Shown here piece after piece: positions 29,453 through 38,695 of a DNA stretch of 64,000 nt. The notes under the pieces were generated by a model. It saw nothing but the letters and a program-made list of their open reading frames with translations. It ran no database searches and was not told where the DNA came from. The stretch comes from Pseudomonas sp. JQ170C. GTDB taxonomy: Bacteria > Pseudomonadota > Gammaproteobacteria > Pseudomonadales > Pseudomonadaceae. Each line of letters begins with the position of its first letter. Positions within the stretch are counted from its first letter, which is position 1. Position numbers and translations under genes: made by a program. The stretch covers positions 2,944,501 to 3,008,500 of the forward strand of contig NZ_CP141608.1 in assembly GCF_035581345.1 (NCBI RefSeq), given 5' to 3'.

Positions 29453-30550
29453 CTACCGGATTGCAGCGGTTTTTTCCTGCGCAATGTCACGCAATGCCGC
29501 CGCCCCCTGACGCAACAGCGCTTCGGTCCCGTCCCAGCCCAGGCAGCCGTCGGTGATCGACACCCCGTATTTGAGCGGTGCAGTGCCCAGTGCCTGGCAG
29601 CCGTCGAACAAATGGCTTTCGAGCATCATGCCAATCAGTGACGCGTCGCCCTGCAAGCGCTGCTCCAGCACCTCGTTGAACACCTGGGGCTGGCGCATCG
29701 GGTCTTTGCCGCTGTTGGCATGGCTGCAATCGACCATCACCCGCGCACTCACGCCCGCCTTGGCCAGGCCCTGGCGCGCCTGGGCAATGCTCTGGGGGTC
29801 GTAGTTGGGGCCTTTGTTGCCACCGCGCAGGACAAGGTGGGTGTCCGGGTTGCCCAGGGTTTCGATGATGGCCGGGAATCCTTGCGCATCCATACCGAAG
29901 TGCCGATGGCTGTGGGCGGCGCTGCGAATCGCATCGCAGGCAATGCCGACACCGCCGTCGGTGCCGTTCTTGAAGCCGACCGGCAGGCCCAGGCCGCTGA
30001 CCATCTCGCGGTGAATCTGCGATTCGGTGGTGCGTGCGCCAATGGCCGCCCAGCTGAGCAAATCGTCGAAGTAGCCGGCTGCCATCGGTTGCAGCAGCTC
30101 GGTGGCCACCGGCAGGCCGCATTCGAGCATGCTCAGCATCAGGCCGCGCGACAGCGCGATACCGGCGTGCATGTCATCGCTGCCATCCAGGTGCGGATCG
30201 TATGCCAGGCCTTTCCAGCCCACGGTGGTGCGTGGCTTTTCAACGTAGGCGCGCATGACCAGCAGCATCTGGTCGCTGACCTCTTCGGCCAGCCGTGCCA
30301 GGCGTTGGGCGTATTCGCGGGCCGAGCGTGGGTCATGGAGGGAGCAGGGGCCGACGATCAGCAGCAGGCGCGAATCTTCACCATCGAGGATGGCGCGTAC
30401 GGCTTTGCGGTGACGTTCGACCTGGGCGGCGAGGGCAGTGGACAGCGGCATTTGCTGCTTGAGCAACAGCGGGCTCGGCAGGCGTTGGCTGACGGCGCTG
30501 TTGGCAGCGGTGGATTCGGACAGTGGCAGAGCGAGTGTGGACGATTGCAT
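29453..30550 (-). CDS. 3-deoxy-7-phosphoheptulonate (DAHP) synthase, class I
   Basis: 365 aa enzyme condensing phosphoenolpyruvate with erythrose 4-phosphate at the entry of the shikimate pathway. Motifs: LLIVGPCSLHD (PEP site), MRAYVEKPRTTVGWKGLAYDPHLDG, ARTTESQIHREM-type stretch, GFKNGTDGG and the metal-binding VMVDCSHANSGKD. It belongs to the AroF/AroG/AroH group; which amino acid inhibits it cannot be decided by eye. Expression appears to be controlled by an attenuator at 30793-31017. Start MQSSTLALPL is chosen because longer readings enter the small ORF upstream. Confidence 0.93.
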   Translation of the reverse strand: MQSSTLALPLSESTAANSAVSQRLPSPLLLKQQMPLSTALAAQVERHRKAVRAILDGEDSRLLLIVGPCSLHDPRSAREYAQRLARLAEEVSDQMLLVMRAYVEKPRTTVGWKGLAYDPHLDGSDDMHAGIALSRGLMLSMLECGLPVATELLQPMAAGYFDDLLSWAAIGARTTESQIHREMVSGLGLPVGFKNGTDGGVGIACDAIRSAAHSHRHFGMDAQGFPAIIETLGNPDTHLVLRGGNKGPNYDPQSIAQARQGLAKAGVSARVMVDCSHANSGKDPMRQPQVFNEVLEQRLQGDASLIGMMLESHLFDGCQALGTAPLKYGVSITDGCLGWDGTEALLRQGAAALRDIAQEKTAAIR

Positions 30551-30599
30551 GTTCTGGATTCCCTGGGCGGATGGCGGGGTCTTGCCCGCGCTGTCGGCC

Positions 30600-30752
30600 C
30601 TATCGAGGTGTTCGACAGTTGGCCTGATTGGCGTCATGTGTTTCGGTGCCACCAACAAGTGACCGATCGGAGGCGGCAGACTGGCCCGAACGGGATTGGC
30701 TAAATCGCCAGGCGGTAAAGCTTGGGTAAAGGTGGTAGGTGGCGTAGTTCAT
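30600..30752 (-). CDS. small aromatic-rich ORF between the attenuator and the DAHP synthase gene
   Basis: 50 codons starting MNYATYHLYPSFTAWRFSQ, with six aromatic residues in the first 17 (Y3, Y6, Y9, F12, W15, F17). GAGG lies 8 bases before the ATG. It begins 41 bases after the terminator hairpin and ends 49 bases before the synthase start. It could be a second leader peptide or a genuine small protein. The second half looks unconserved in character. Not recognised. Confidence 0.4.
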   Translation of the reverse strand: MNYATYHLYPSFTAWRFSQSRSGQSAASDRSLVGGTETHDANQANCRTPR

Positions 30753-30792
30753 GGGGTAATCCTCAGTATCTGTTCGGTTGCGTGGGGGCTTG

Positions 30793-30832
30793 AAAAACAA
30801 AACCCCCGATCGGAGGGGCCGACCGGGGGTTT
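30793..30832 (-). terminator. attenuator terminator upstream of the DAHP synthase gene
   Basis: On the minus strand AACCCCCGGTCGG pairs with CCGATCGGGGGTT (13 bp, one G-U) around a CCCCT loop and runs into TTTTGTTTTT. An upstream GGGGCCG (about 30855) can instead pair with CGGCCCC inside the hairpin, giving a mutually exclusive antiterminator. Confidence 0.85.
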
Positions 30833-30882
30833 GAGTATTCTCGTATTCGGCGGCCCCTTGAAAGTGGGCGCCGGTGTGGGTA

Positions 30883-31017
30883 TCAGCGGCGCCTGTGGCT
30901 AAACCAATACCCAAAATAAAACGCAGCGGGAGCGGCCGTCGCGCACTCGGCAGCAGCCAGCACAGGGCGCGACAGGCGACCGGTGTTGTGTGCGTGAGTG
31001 AGGGTGGACTGCGACAT
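30883..31017 (-). CDS. attenuator leader peptide with a Phe/Tyr/Trp cluster
   Basis: 44 codons: MSQSTLTHAHNTGRL at the start and FYFGYWF at residues 33-39, then SHRRR and a stop. GGAGAG lies 4 bases before the ATG. Six of seven consecutive codons specify aromatic amino acids, all three of them, which would make a ribosome stall when charged aromatic tRNAs are scarce. The terminator begins about 50 bases after the stop. The layout is that of the pheA and trp leaders in enteric bacteria, here serving the common aromatic pathway. Confidence 0.75.
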   Translation of the reverse strand: MSQSTLTHAHNTGRLSRPVLAAAECATAAPAAFYFGYWFSHRRR

Positions 31018-31041
31018 GGGACTCTCCAGTTGATGGGCCTG

Positions 31042-31071
31042 AGCTTACTTCAGGCGCCGGCGCGGTTTCAA
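31042..31071 (-). promoter_or_regulatory. candidate sigma-70 promoter of the DAHP synthase leader
   Basis: Minus strand TTGAAA, 18-base spacer, TAAGCT. Transcription would begin near 31035, about 18 bases before the leader ATG. The -10 match is moderate. Confidence 0.4.
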
Positions 31072-31103
31072 TGGCTAATTTCCATCTGCACGATTTATCA
31101 CGA

Positions 31104-31769
31104 CTATCGTCGCAGGTAGGCGGTGAAGTCGATATCGCCGGCGCTGAGGATCGCCTGCACGCGGTTGTGCACATTGAGCTTGCGCAAGATCGCCGACACA
31201 TGCGCCTTGACCGTGGTTTCGGCGATGTCCAGGTTGTAGGCGATCTGCTTGTTCGACTCCCCCTTGGTCATGCGTTCGAGCACCAGCAGTTGCTTGCGGG
31301 TCAGGGCCTGCAGCAGCTCTGGGGCAAAGCCCGGGTGCTCGCTGTGGTTGCGCCGGGTGCCGGCCTTTTGCGTGCGGATGATGTCGGGTGGCAAGTAGAC
31401 GTTGCCATTGAGGATCTGCTCGATGGCCTCGGTCATCTGCGAGCGCGGCGAGGATTTGGTGATAAAGCCCACAGCGCCATAGGTGATGGCCTGCAGCACG
31501 ATCTGCTTGTCCTGTTCGGCCGAGACGATCACCACCGGAATGGTCGGTGCCTCGTTGCGCAGGTTGATCAACCCGCCCAGGCCATGCATGCCGGGCATGT
31601 TCAGGTCCAGCAGGATCAGATCCAGGTCGTCGTGTTCCCCGGTCAAGGCCAGGGCACTGTCCAGGTCGGCGGTTTCCATCACTTCGCTGCCGGGAAAACC
31701 ATCACTGATGACGTTGTGGATGGCTTCGCGAAACAACGGGTGGTCGTCGGCGATCAGAATCTTGTACAT
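31104..31769 (-). CDS. agmR: LuxR-type response regulator AgmR/ErbR
   Basis: 221 aa. The receiver domain has acidic pair DD at residues 8-9, phosphoacceptor in [11 protein letters not shown], and Lys in TKSSPRS. The C-terminal LuxR helix-turn-helix is [52 protein letters not shown]. The sequence closely recalls AgmR/ErbR, the regulator of PQQ alcohol oxidation in Pseudomonas, and the PQQ dehydrogenase lies 1.5 kb away. Its kinase is not adjacent; the hybrid kinase at 41567 is a candidate. Confidence 0.82.
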   Translation of the reverse strand: MYKILIADDHPLFREAIHNVISDGFPGSEVMETADLDSALALTGEHDDLDLILLDLNMPGMHGLGGLINLRNEAPTIPVVIVSAEQDKQIVLQAITYGAVGFITKSSPRSQMTEAIEQILNGNVYLPPDIIRTQKAGTRRNHSEHPGFAPELLQALTRKQLLVLERMTKGESNKQIAYNLDIAETTVKAHVSAILRKLNVHNRVQAILSAGDIDFTAYLRR

Positions 31770-31939
31770 GGCTTTGCACCTTATTGTTGTGGTTGTCGCT
31801 GCACCCCTACATTACAGGCCAGGCGCAACGCTTTGGAAATGCGACCATCGACAAGCAAAACAGTACCAAAGTAGTAGGCGCCTGGGCAGGGCCTGGCTCT
31901 AGCATGGGCGTGAACAACCGCCGGACAAGGAACCCTGCC

Positions 31940-32581
31940 ATGGCCATATTGCTGGTCGATGATCACCCCATGCTGCGCCTGGGTGTGGCCCGGGTGCTGG
32001 AGCAGGGCCTGGAAGGGCTTGCAATCATCGAGGCGGGAAGCGGTGAAGAGGCCCTGATCAAAGTCGGCGAACAACTGCCGGGGCTGGTCATCATGGACTT
32101 CGACCTGCCCGGCATCAGTGGCCTTGAAACCACCCGGCGCCTGCGCCTGCGCTTGCCGCAACTGCGGGTGCTGTTCTTCAGTGAACACACCGAACTGGGC
32201 CTGGTGCGCCAGGCAATGGATGCTGGTGCGTGCGGTTTTCTCTCCAAGAACGTCGAGCCCGGAGTACTGCTTGAGGCGGTGCGGCGGGTGCTGTGCGGGC
32301 ATGCCTATATCGAGCAGACCCTGGCTACCGCCCTGGCCTTGCAGGCCCATGGCGGGCAGGGCGTGCATGCGCGGTTGCAGGGCCTGAGCCAGCGGGAAAT
32401 CGAGATTTTCCTGATGCTGGCCAAAGGCAGCTCGAACCGCTTGATCGCGCAACAGCTGTGCCTGAGCAGCAAGACCGTGTCCAACTACCTGACCCTGCTC
32501 AAGAGCAAGCTGCAGGTCAGTTCCCAGGCCGAAATGGTGCACCTGGCCATCGAGGTCGGGCTGTTGCGGGTAGCGGCTTAG
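31940..32581 (+). CDS. LuxR-type response regulator, second of the alcohol oxidation cluster
   Basis: 213 aa. Receiver: ILLVDDHPMLRLGV, phosphoacceptor in VIMDFDLPGISG, and Lys in FLSKNVEP. HTH: LSQREIEIFLMLAKGSSNRLIAQQLCLSSKTVSNYLTLLKSKLQVSSQAEMV. Position beside the pentapeptide gene and pedE matches the ExaE/EraR-like or PedR-like regulators of ethanol dehydrogenase genes. No kinase is adjacent. It is divergent from agmR. AAGGAA precedes the ATG. Its stop overlaps the convergent pentapeptide gene by 4 bases. Confidence 0.75.
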   Translation: MAILLVDDHPMLRLGVARVLEQGLEGLAIIEAGSGEEALIKVGEQLPGLVIMDFDLPGISGLETTRRLRLRLPQLRVLFFSEHTELGLVRQAMDAGACGFLSKNVEPGVLLEAVRRVLCGHAYIEQTLATALALQAHGGQGVHARLQGLSQREIEIFLMLAKGSSNRLIAQQLCLSSKTVSNYLTLLKSKLQVSSQAEMVHLAIEVGLLRVAA

Positions 32582-33216
32582 TTCCAGGTGTCCGGGCAGC
32601 CCTGGCAGCCCTCCATGTTGCTGTCCTGGAAGTTGGCGTAGTGCTGGCGGCTGCCCCGCAGGTCGGCACGTTCCAGGTTGCTTGCACCCAGCTTGGCTTC
32701 CTGGAGGTTGGCATCGGCCAGGCTTGCGCCCTTGAGGTCGGCCTTGCTCAGCCAGGTCATTTCAAGGTCGGCCGCTTGCAGGTTGCTGTTGTGCAGCGTG
32801 GCCCCGGAGAGCCGGGCAAATTCCAGGTAGGCCGCACTCAGGTTGGCGTCGCTGAAGTTGGCGCCCTGGGCGAACATGCCCCAGCTTTGCACCGCAATCA
32901 GCGTGGCGCCTTGCAGGTTGGCCAGGCGCAGGTTGCTTTGCTGCAGGCTGGCGCGGGTGAGGTTGGCGCCTTGCAGGTTGGCTTTTTCCAGGTTGGCCAG
33001 GTCCAGGCGGGCATGGCGCAGGTTGGCCCCGCGCAGGTCGGCACCGGCCAGGTTGATCTTGCGCAGGTCCTGGTTGCTCAGGTCGGCGCCACGCAGGTCG
33101 GCGTTGGGGCACTGGCTTTCGGGGGCAATGAGGCAGCCGTTGATGCGCGGCTGGGCATCGTCATCGGCGAAGGCGGGGGCCAGGGCCAGGGTGAGCAGTA
33201 GGGGCACGTAGTTCAT
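32578..33216 (-). CDS. exported pentapeptide-repeat protein
   Basis: 212 aa with a signal peptide (MNYVPLLLTLALAPAFA). From about residue 38 to 195 it consists of A(D/N)Lxx pentapeptide repeats (ADLRGADLSNQDLRKINLAGADLRGANL and so on), forming a right-handed beta helix. A break in the middle (IAVQSWGMFAQG) divides the helix, and the C-terminus has GCQGCPDTW, a CxxC. Proteins of this kind accompany PQQ ethanol dehydrogenase genes in Pseudomonas. Role unknown; the CxxC hints at a disulfide or metal site in the periplasm. Confidence 0.8.
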   Translation of the reverse strand: MNYVPLLLTLALAPAFADDDAQPRINGCLIAPESQCPNADLRGADLSNQDLRKINLAGADLRGANLRHARLDLANLEKANLQGANLTRASLQQSNLRLANLQGATLIAVQSWGMFAQGANFSDANLSAAYLEFARLSGATLHNSNLQAADLEMTWLSKADLKGASLADANLQEAKLGASNLERADLRGSRQHYANFQDSNMEGCQGCPDTWN

Positions 33217-33250
33217 AACAATCTCCTTGAGGGGTAGGAGCGGGCCTGTT

Positions 33251-33320
33251 GTGGGAGCGGGCTTGCCCCGCGATAGCGGTGTGTCAGGTAGATCGCTATC
33301 GCGGGACAAGCCCGCTCCTA
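33251..33320. repeat. inverted pair of REP elements
   Basis: GGGAGCGGGCTTGCCCCGCGATAGCG and its inverse (one change) enclose GTGTGTCAGGTAGAT. It lies between the pedE stop and the pentapeptide gene start, so it sits in the middle of a minus-strand pair. Confidence 0.88.
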
Positions 33321-33325
33321 CTGGC

Positions 33326-35197
33326 TTAACGCTGAGCTGTCTTGGTATCCCAGGCCGGGATCTTGAACACCCAGAACGAACCACCTTGGGCCACCGGCTT
33401 GGTCAGCTCGGCCATGTCGCCACCCCACAGGGGTACCGCACCGCCGTAGCCCACGGTCACGCCGATGTATTGCTCACCGTCCTGCTCCCAGGTGATCGGT
33501 GGCGAGACGATGCCGCTGCCGGTCTGGAATTTCCACAGCTCCTTGCCCGTCTTGGCGTCGAAGGCCTTGAAGTAGCCGTCACCGGTACCGGTGAACACCA
33601 GGTTGCCCTTGGTCGCCAGTACCCCGGCCCACAGTGGCAGACGCTCCTTGTGCTCCCAGACCATCTTGCCGGTGGTCGGGTCCATCGCGCGCAGCGAACC
33701 TACGTGGTCCTCATACATGCGCTTGATCCGGAAACCCATGCCCAGGTAGGCCGAGCCTTTCTTGTAGTTGACCTCCTCGGTCCAGTACTCCTCTTTCCAC
33801 TGGTTGGACGGCACGTAGAACAGACCGGTGTCCTGGCTGTAGGCCATCGGGTTCCAGTTCTTGCCGCCCAGGAATGGCGGCGAGACTTCCACCGGCTTGC
33901 CTTTGGTCTGGCCAGGCTCGGGCTTGGCCGGACGCTGCCCCGGGTTCTCGACCGGGCGTCCGGTCTTCAGGTCGATATGGCTGGCCCAGGTGATGTTGTC
34001 GGCGAACGGGAAGGCGTTCTTGAGCTTGCCGTTGGTGCGGTCGACCACATAGAAGAAGCCGTTGCGGTCGGCGTGGGCGGTGGCCTTGTACTGCTTGCCG
34101 TCCTTGTCCTTGTAGTCGAACAGCACCAGCTCGTTGTTGCCGGAGAAGTCCCATGCATCGTTCGGCGTGTGCTGGTAGAACCACTTCACTTCGCCGGTGG
34201 TGGGGTCTACGCCGACCTGGCCAGAGGTGTAGAGGCTGTCATAGTCGTGGGGGTTGCCGTCCTTGGAGGTCCGCGCCCAGGTGTTCCACGGCCCCGGGTT
34301 GCCGGCGCCGACGATGATGGTGTTGGTCTCGGCATCGAAGCTTGCGCTCTGCCAGGGTGCGCCACCGCCGTGGCTCCAGGCTTCGACCTTGCCGGTCTCG
34401 GTGTTCGGGTCATCGGGCCAGGACGGCGCCTTGACGTCACCGGTCGGGGTGCTGTCCTTGCCGTTCAGGCGGCCCATGTGGCCTTCGACAAACGGCCGCA
34501 TCCACACTTCTTCACCGGTCTCGGGGTCGCGGGCATACAACTGACCGACCACGCCGAATTCGTCACCGGAGCTGCCGTGAATCAGCAGCACCTTGCCGCT
34601 CTTCTGGTCTTTGACCAGGGTCGGGGCGCCGGTCATGGTGTAGCCGGCGCTGTGGTCGCCGAATTTCTTCTTCCACACGACCTTGCCGGTGTCCTTGTTC
34701 AGGGCCACGAGCTGGGCATCGAGGGTGCCGAAGAAAATCTTGTCGCCGAAGATCGCCGCGCCGCGGTTGACCACGTCGCAGCAAGGGCGAATGTTGTCGG
34801 GCAGGCGATGGTTGTAGGTCCACAGGCGCTTGCCGGTCTTGGCGTCGAGGGCGAAGACACGCGAGTAGGAGCCGGTGACGTAGATCACCCCGTCGTTGAC
34901 GATGGCCTGGGACTCCTGGCCGCGCTGCTTTTCGTCGCCAAAGGAGTACGACCAGGCCGGGGTGAGCTTGAACACGTTCTTGTCGTTGACCTGGGCCAAC
35001 GGGCTCCAGCGCTGGGCGTTGGTGCCCATGCCGTACTGCAGCACGTTGCCGGTGCTCTTGTGGTCATCGGCGATGTCATCCCAGCTCACCGGCTTGGCGA
35101 AGGCGGGTGCGGTCAGGGCCAGGCTGCCCATCAGCAACACGGCATGCACGGCGGCAGTCAGAGGCTTAAGCGAGGCGGGTAACGATCTTATTGTCAT
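33326..35197 (-). CDS. pedE: PQQ-dependent alcohol dehydrogenase (calcium type, PedE/ExaA)
   Basis: 623 aa periplasmic quinoprotein oxidising ethanol and other alcohols. It has a signal peptide (to about residue 34, ending APAFA) and the tryptophan-docking beta-propeller repeats. The vicinal disulfide over PQQ is in [10 protein letters not shown]. The catalytic Asp is in WDFSGNN (about residue 350). Lanthanide enzymes have a second Asp two residues on (WDFDG); here it is Ser, which predicts a calcium enzyme. Electrons go to the cytochrome c encoded divergently. Start [10 protein letters not shown], with a weak GGGA site. Confidence 0.92.
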   Translation of the reverse strand: MTIRSLPASLKPLTAAVHAVLLMGSLALTAPAFAKPVSWDDIADDHKSTGNVLQYGMGTNAQRWSPLAQVNDKNVFKLTPAWSYSFGDEKQRGQESQAIVNDGVIYVTGSYSRVFALDAKTGKRLWTYNHRLPDNIRPCCDVVNRGAAIFGDKIFFGTLDAQLVALNKDTGKVVWKKKFGDHSAGYTMTGAPTLVKDQKSGKVLLIHGSSGDEFGVVGQLYARDPETGEEVWMRPFVEGHMGRLNGKDSTPTGDVKAPSWPDDPNTETGKVEAWSHGGGAPWQSASFDAETNTIIVGAGNPGPWNTWARTSKDGNPHDYDSLYTSGQVGVDPTTGEVKWFYQHTPNDAWDFSGNNELVLFDYKDKDGKQYKATAHADRNGFFYVVDRTNGKLKNAFPFADNITWASHIDLKTGRPVENPGQRPAKPEPGQTKGKPVEVSPPFLGGKNWNPMAYSQDTGLFYVPSNQWKEEYWTEEVNYKKGSAYLGMGFRIKRMYEDHVGSLRAMDPTTGKMVWEHKERLPLWAGVLATKGNLVFTGTGDGYFKAFDAKTGKELWKFQTGSGIVSPPITWEQDGEQYIGVTVGYGGAVPLWGGDMAELTKPVAQGGSFWVFKIPAWDTKTAQR

Positions 35198-35456
35198 GGT
35201 TGGAGTTCCCAATGAAGGTTTTGGCCCTTCTAGCCTGGGATTTCCCTGCACGGCTTGATACGGAAAAACTCCCGCCCTTTGCGGGAAAACTTCCCAAACC
35301 ACCTGTGATTTGGCACTGCTCCGCAAGCGCTACGACCAAGGGAGTAGAGCGCGGCCCCCAAAGCAGCATGGGGCGGTAGGCGGTGGCTGCCTAAGCTGGC
35401 GAGCAACCTTTCAGTCGAGAGGTGTACGCGTGCAAACAGCAGTCGAGGGCAGAACA

Positions 35457-35894
35457 ATGACAACAGCAAAAAACGCCTGGTTGAGCCTGATGGTGGTGGG
35501 CAGCCTGATTAGCAGTGCGGCGGTGTTCGCCCATGGCAACGTCACGCCGACGGCAGTCAACATCGGCAACCTTGAAAAGCTTGGTGAAGAGTGGCGAGCG
35601 GAAAACCCCTACCGCAACAGCAAGGATCACGACGAGGCAGTCTCGATTGGCGCATCGGCCTACAACCAGAACTGCGCGGCCTGCCATGGCCTGGAAGCCA
35701 AGTCGGGGGGCATCGCACCGGACCTGCGTTTGCTCGATGAGGGTGCGGCGGGCGATGAGTGGTTTGTGGAGCGGGTGCGCAATGGCGCGGTGCGCGACGG
35801 TCGGGTGTACATGCCCAAGATGGCGGACTACCTGAGCCAGGAAGCGCTGTGGGCCGTGCGCAGTTACCTGGATACCATGCACATGGATGAGTGA
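35457..35894 (+). CDS. pedF: cytochrome c-550 of the alcohol oxidation system
   Basis: 145 aa periplasmic monohaem cytochrome with a signal peptide (LMVVGSLISSAAVFAHG). The haem-binding motif is CAACHG (about residues 66-70 in CNAACHG-like context NQNCAACHG), and the axial Met is in VYMPKM. This is the direct electron acceptor of the quinoprotein in the ExaA/ExaB system. The gene is divergent from pedE with a 259-base shared control region containing an inverted repeat (CCCGC/GCGGG near 35272). Confidence 0.88.
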   Translation: MTTAKNAWLSLMVVGSLISSAAVFAHGNVTPTAVNIGNLEKLGEEWRAENPYRNSKDHDEAVSIGASAYNQNCAACHGLEAKSGGIAPDLRLLDEGAAGDEWFVERVRNGAVRDGRVYMPKMADYLSQEALWAVRSYLDTMHMDE

Positions 35895-35899
35895 CCCCC

Positions 35900-36116
35900 G
35901 TAGGAGCGGGCTCGCCCCGCGAAAGGCCGCTGAAGCTGCCGCCTGAACCACAACCGTTGCATGCCTGCCGTCGTGGCGTGACGCTGCGGTCGTTATCTGT
36001 CAGTCAGATCGCTTCGCGGGGCAAGCCCGCTCCTACCCGCCGCTGGCCATAGCCTGCGCACGACCGCGAAGCGGTCGTGGTTCCGGGCCAGTAGGAGCGG
36101 GCTTGCCCCGCGAGAG
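35900..36116. repeat. cluster of three REP elements
   Basis: REP cores at about 35900-35922, 36010-36036 and 36091-36116; the middle one is inverted relative to the others. A short perfect palindrome CGACCGC-GAA-GCGGTCG lies at 36061-36077. The cluster fills the gap between pedF and the acyl-CoA dehydrogenase gene. Confidence 0.88.
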
Positions 36117-36120
36117 GCCA

Positions 36121-37272
36121 TTACAGGGTGTAGTGCTTGAGCTCCCGGGCAATCAGCATGCGCTGGATTTCGCTGGAGCCTTCGTAGATCTGGGTGATCC
36201 GCGCATCGCGGTAGTAGCGCTCGACCGGATAGTCCTCCAGATACCCATACCCGCCATGCACCTGGATCGCCTTGGAGCAGACCCGTTCGGCCATCTCCGA
36301 GGCGAACAGCTTGGCTTGCGAGGCTTCGCTCAGGCACGGTTTGCCGGCGCTGCGCAGGCGTGCGGCATGCAGGATCAGCAGGCGCGCAGCGTTGATCTGC
36401 ACCTGCATGTCGGCGAGCAGGTTGGCGATGCTCTGGTGCTCATTGATCGGCTTGCCGAACTGTATGCGGTCACGGGAGTACACCAGGGCTGCTTCAAACG
36501 CGGCGCGGGCGATGCCCAGGGCCTGGGCGGCGATGCCGATGCGACCGCCTTCGAGGTTGGAGAGGGCAATCGCCAGGCCTTTGCCGCGCTCACCGAGCAT
36601 GTTGGCGGCGGGAATGCGGCAGTTGTTCAACGTGACCGCGCAGGTGTCCGAGGCGCGGATGCCCATCTTGTGTTCGCTGCGATCGACCACGAAGCCTTCG
36701 TTGTCGGTGGGCACCAGGAACGCCGAGATGCCTTTCTTGCCCAGGTCCGGGTCGGTGACGGCAAAGACGATGGCAAGGCCTGCACGCCGGGCGTTGCTGA
36801 CAAACTGCTTGGCACCATTGATGACCCAGTGATCACCCTGCAGCTCGGCACGGGTGCGCAGGTTGTGCGCCTCGGAGCCGGCCTGGGGTTCGGTCAGGCA
36901 GAAGCAGCCGATCACCTCACCACTGGCCAGGCGCTCGAGCCAGGTCTGCTGCTGTTCGGCGTTGCCGTAGGCGAGCAGGGGGCCGCAGCCGACCGAGTTG
37001 TGGATGCTCATCAAGGCACCGGTGGCGCCATCGCCGGCGGCGATCTCTTCAACGGCCAGGGCGTAGGCGACATAGTCGGTGTAGCTGCCACCCCATTGCT
37101 CGGGGACGACCATGCCGAGCAAGCCAAGCTCGCCCATTTTCTTGACCACGTTGTCATCGATCCAGCCGGCCTTTTCCCAGGCCTGGGCATGGGGCGCGAT
37201 TTCGCCACGGGCAAAATCGCGGGCCATGTCGCGGATCATGATCTGTTCTTCGCTCAGTTCCAGGTCTTGCAT
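36121..37272 (-). CDS. acyl-CoA dehydrogenase, short/branched-chain type
   Basis: 383 aa FAD enzyme. Signatures: [21 protein letters not shown] (FAD-binding), [13 protein letters not shown] and the C-terminal [42 protein letters not shown] with the catalytic Glu in YEGSSE. Paired with the CoA hydrolase gene 16 bases downstream of its own reading neighbour, it fits valine (isobutyryl-CoA) breakdown. Substrate chain length cannot be fixed by eye. Confidence 0.88.
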   Translation of the reverse strand: MQDLELSEEQIMIRDMARDFARGEIAPHAQAWEKAGWIDDNVVKKMGELGLLGMVVPEQWGGSYTDYVAYALAVEEIAAGDGATGALMSIHNSVGCGPLLAYGNAEQQQTWLERLASGEVIGCFCLTEPQAGSEAHNLRTRAELQGDHWVINGAKQFVSNARRAGLAIVFAVTDPDLGKKGISAFLVPTDNEGFVVDRSEHKMGIRASDTCAVTLNNCRIPAANMLGERGKGLAIALSNLEGGRIGIAAQALGIARAAFEAALVYSRDRIQFGKPINEHQSIANLLADMQVQINAARLLILHAARLRSAGKPCLSEASQAKLFASEMAERVCSKAIQVHGGYGYLEDYPVERYYRDARITQIYEGSSEIQRMLIARELKHYTL

Positions 37273-37288
37273 CTGCGTACTCCAGGCC

Positions 37289-38359
37289 TTACAGGCCTTC
37301 GAAGAATTGGTTCACGCGCGAACGGTTGAGGTCGGCGAGGGCGGCGGGATTCCAGCGCGGTTGTTTGTCCTTGTCGATGATCAGCGCCCGCACGCCTTCG
37401 ATCAGGTCGCCGTGATCGAACCATTGCTGGTCCAGGTGCAGCTCCATGGCAAAGCAGTCTTCCAGGCTCAGGTCACGGCCGCGGCGCAGCATTTCCAGGG
37501 TCACGGCCATGGCCAGCGGTGAGCGGGTGTCCAGCAGGTCGGCGGTCTTGATTGCCCATTCGTGGCTGTCGGCCACGGTCACGGCCCGCAGTTGCTCCAC
37601 GATACTGCCGACATCGGCCAGGGCGAAGAAGTGATCGATGGCCGGGCGCAGCGTGGCCAGCGGTGCATCGTCCAGGGTCTGGGTGCCGAGCTTGGCCAGC
37701 ACGCCTTGCAGGTCTTTGAGCGGGTGGTCGCCAAAGCTCAGGGCATCGAGGCGCTCATCCAGCAGGCTCAGCTTGCTGCTGTCCAGGTACCAGTCGGCCA
37801 GGCCACAGTACAGCGCATCGGCGGCGCCGATCTGCACCCCCGTGACGCCCAGGTAGGTGCCCAGTTCGCCGGGCACGCGGGACAGGAAGTAACTGCCGCC
37901 CACGTCGGGGAAGTAGCCGATGCCCACTTCCGGCATCGCCAGGCGGCTGCGCTCGGTGACCACGCGCAGTTCGGCGCCCTGGGCCAGGCCCATGCCACCG
38001 CCGAGGGTGAAGCCGTCCATCAGCGCCAGGATCGGCTTGCGATAGTGGTGGATGCACAGGTCGAGGGCATATTCCTCGACGAAGAAATCGCGGTGCAGGC
38101 TGTCGCCGGCCTTGTAGCTTTCATACAGCGAACGGATGTCGCCCCCTGCACAGAAGCCTTTGGGGCCTTCGCCACGCAGGACCACCGCATGCACTTGCGG
38201 GTCGGCTGCCCAGGCGTCGAGCTGCTGCTGCAGCTGGCGCACCATGTCCAGGGTCAGGGCGTTGAGGCCGGCGGGGCGGTTGAGGGTCAAGTGACCGATA
38301 TGGTTGCGGACCTGGGCCAGAATCGGCGCGTCGGTTGGCGGTTGAACGTGCGCGGTCAT
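37289..38359 (-). CDS. enoyl-CoA hydratase/isomerase family protein, probably 3-hydroxyisobutyryl-CoA hydrolase
   Basis: 356 aa crotonase-fold protein. The oxyanion and active-site motifs are [61 protein letters not shown], and the length exceeds simple crotonases and matches HIBCH. It hydrolyses 3-hydroxyisobutyryl-CoA in valine catabolism. It lies upstream of the acyl-CoA dehydrogenase gene with a 16-base gap, so the two form an operon. Confidence 0.87.
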   Translation of the reverse strand: MTAHVQPPTDAPILAQVRNHIGHLTLNRPAGLNALTLDMVRQLQQQLDAWAADPQVHAVVLRGEGPKGFCAGGDIRSLYESYKAGDSLHRDFFVEEYALDLCIHHYRKPILALMDGFTLGGGMGLAQGAELRVVTERSRLAMPEVGIGYFPDVGGSYFLSRVPGELGTYLGVTGVQIGAADALYCGLADWYLDSSKLSLLDERLDALSFGDHPLKDLQGVLAKLGTQTLDDAPLATLRPAIDHFFALADVGSIVEQLRAVTVADSHEWAIKTADLLDTRSPLAMAVTLEMLRRGRDLSLEDCFAMELHLDQQWFDHGDLIEGVRALIIDKDKQPRWNPAALADLNRSRVNQFFEGL

Positions 38360-38695
38360 CGCTGTCTCCCTGCTTTGTTATTGATTTTCCACGTGAAATA
38401 TCACGATCTGGGTAAGCGCTCGAGGATCAGGGGATCCTAACAGTGCAAATTTGCCTATTACAATTCGTAAAACTGCAATTGGCCGCTGCATTTTTGCATG
38501 CCAGTGCGCCTTCCGGGTCGGGTGTTGCCACTTTAGCCTTGTGACACGCTGGAAGGGGGGAGTAGTTCCCCTTGCCACCCCTCTACCTGCCTGCGCCAAA
38601 GCAGCAGGCGCTTGCCGCCAAGGCAGCGTATGGGCCGCGTGCTGGCCTTTCGATAATCGCCTCCGAATCAGTCACCCCCGATTGCGGAGCGCGTC
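38360..38695. other. divergent control region between the valine genes and the porin
   Basis: 336 bases. A CGTGA-AATA-TCACG inverted repeat at 38392-38405 lies 33 bases before the CoA hydrolase start and may be an operator. The rest is relatively AT-rich around 38440-38500 (likely promoters). I see no small ORF or structured RNA. Confidence 0.5.

Noticed and set aside
30550..30600. second terminator after the 50-codon aromatic ORF
   Set aside because: Only a short GCGGG/CCCGC stem without a T tract; not a convincing terminator.
33227..35182. 651-codon plus-strand ORF opposite pedE
   Set aside because: Shadow of the quinoprotein gene; no signal, no known motif, composition typical of antisense frames.
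35311..35325. TGGCAC-like sigma-54 element between pedE and pedF
   Set aside because: The GG and GC dinucleotides are one base too close (nine bases between them).
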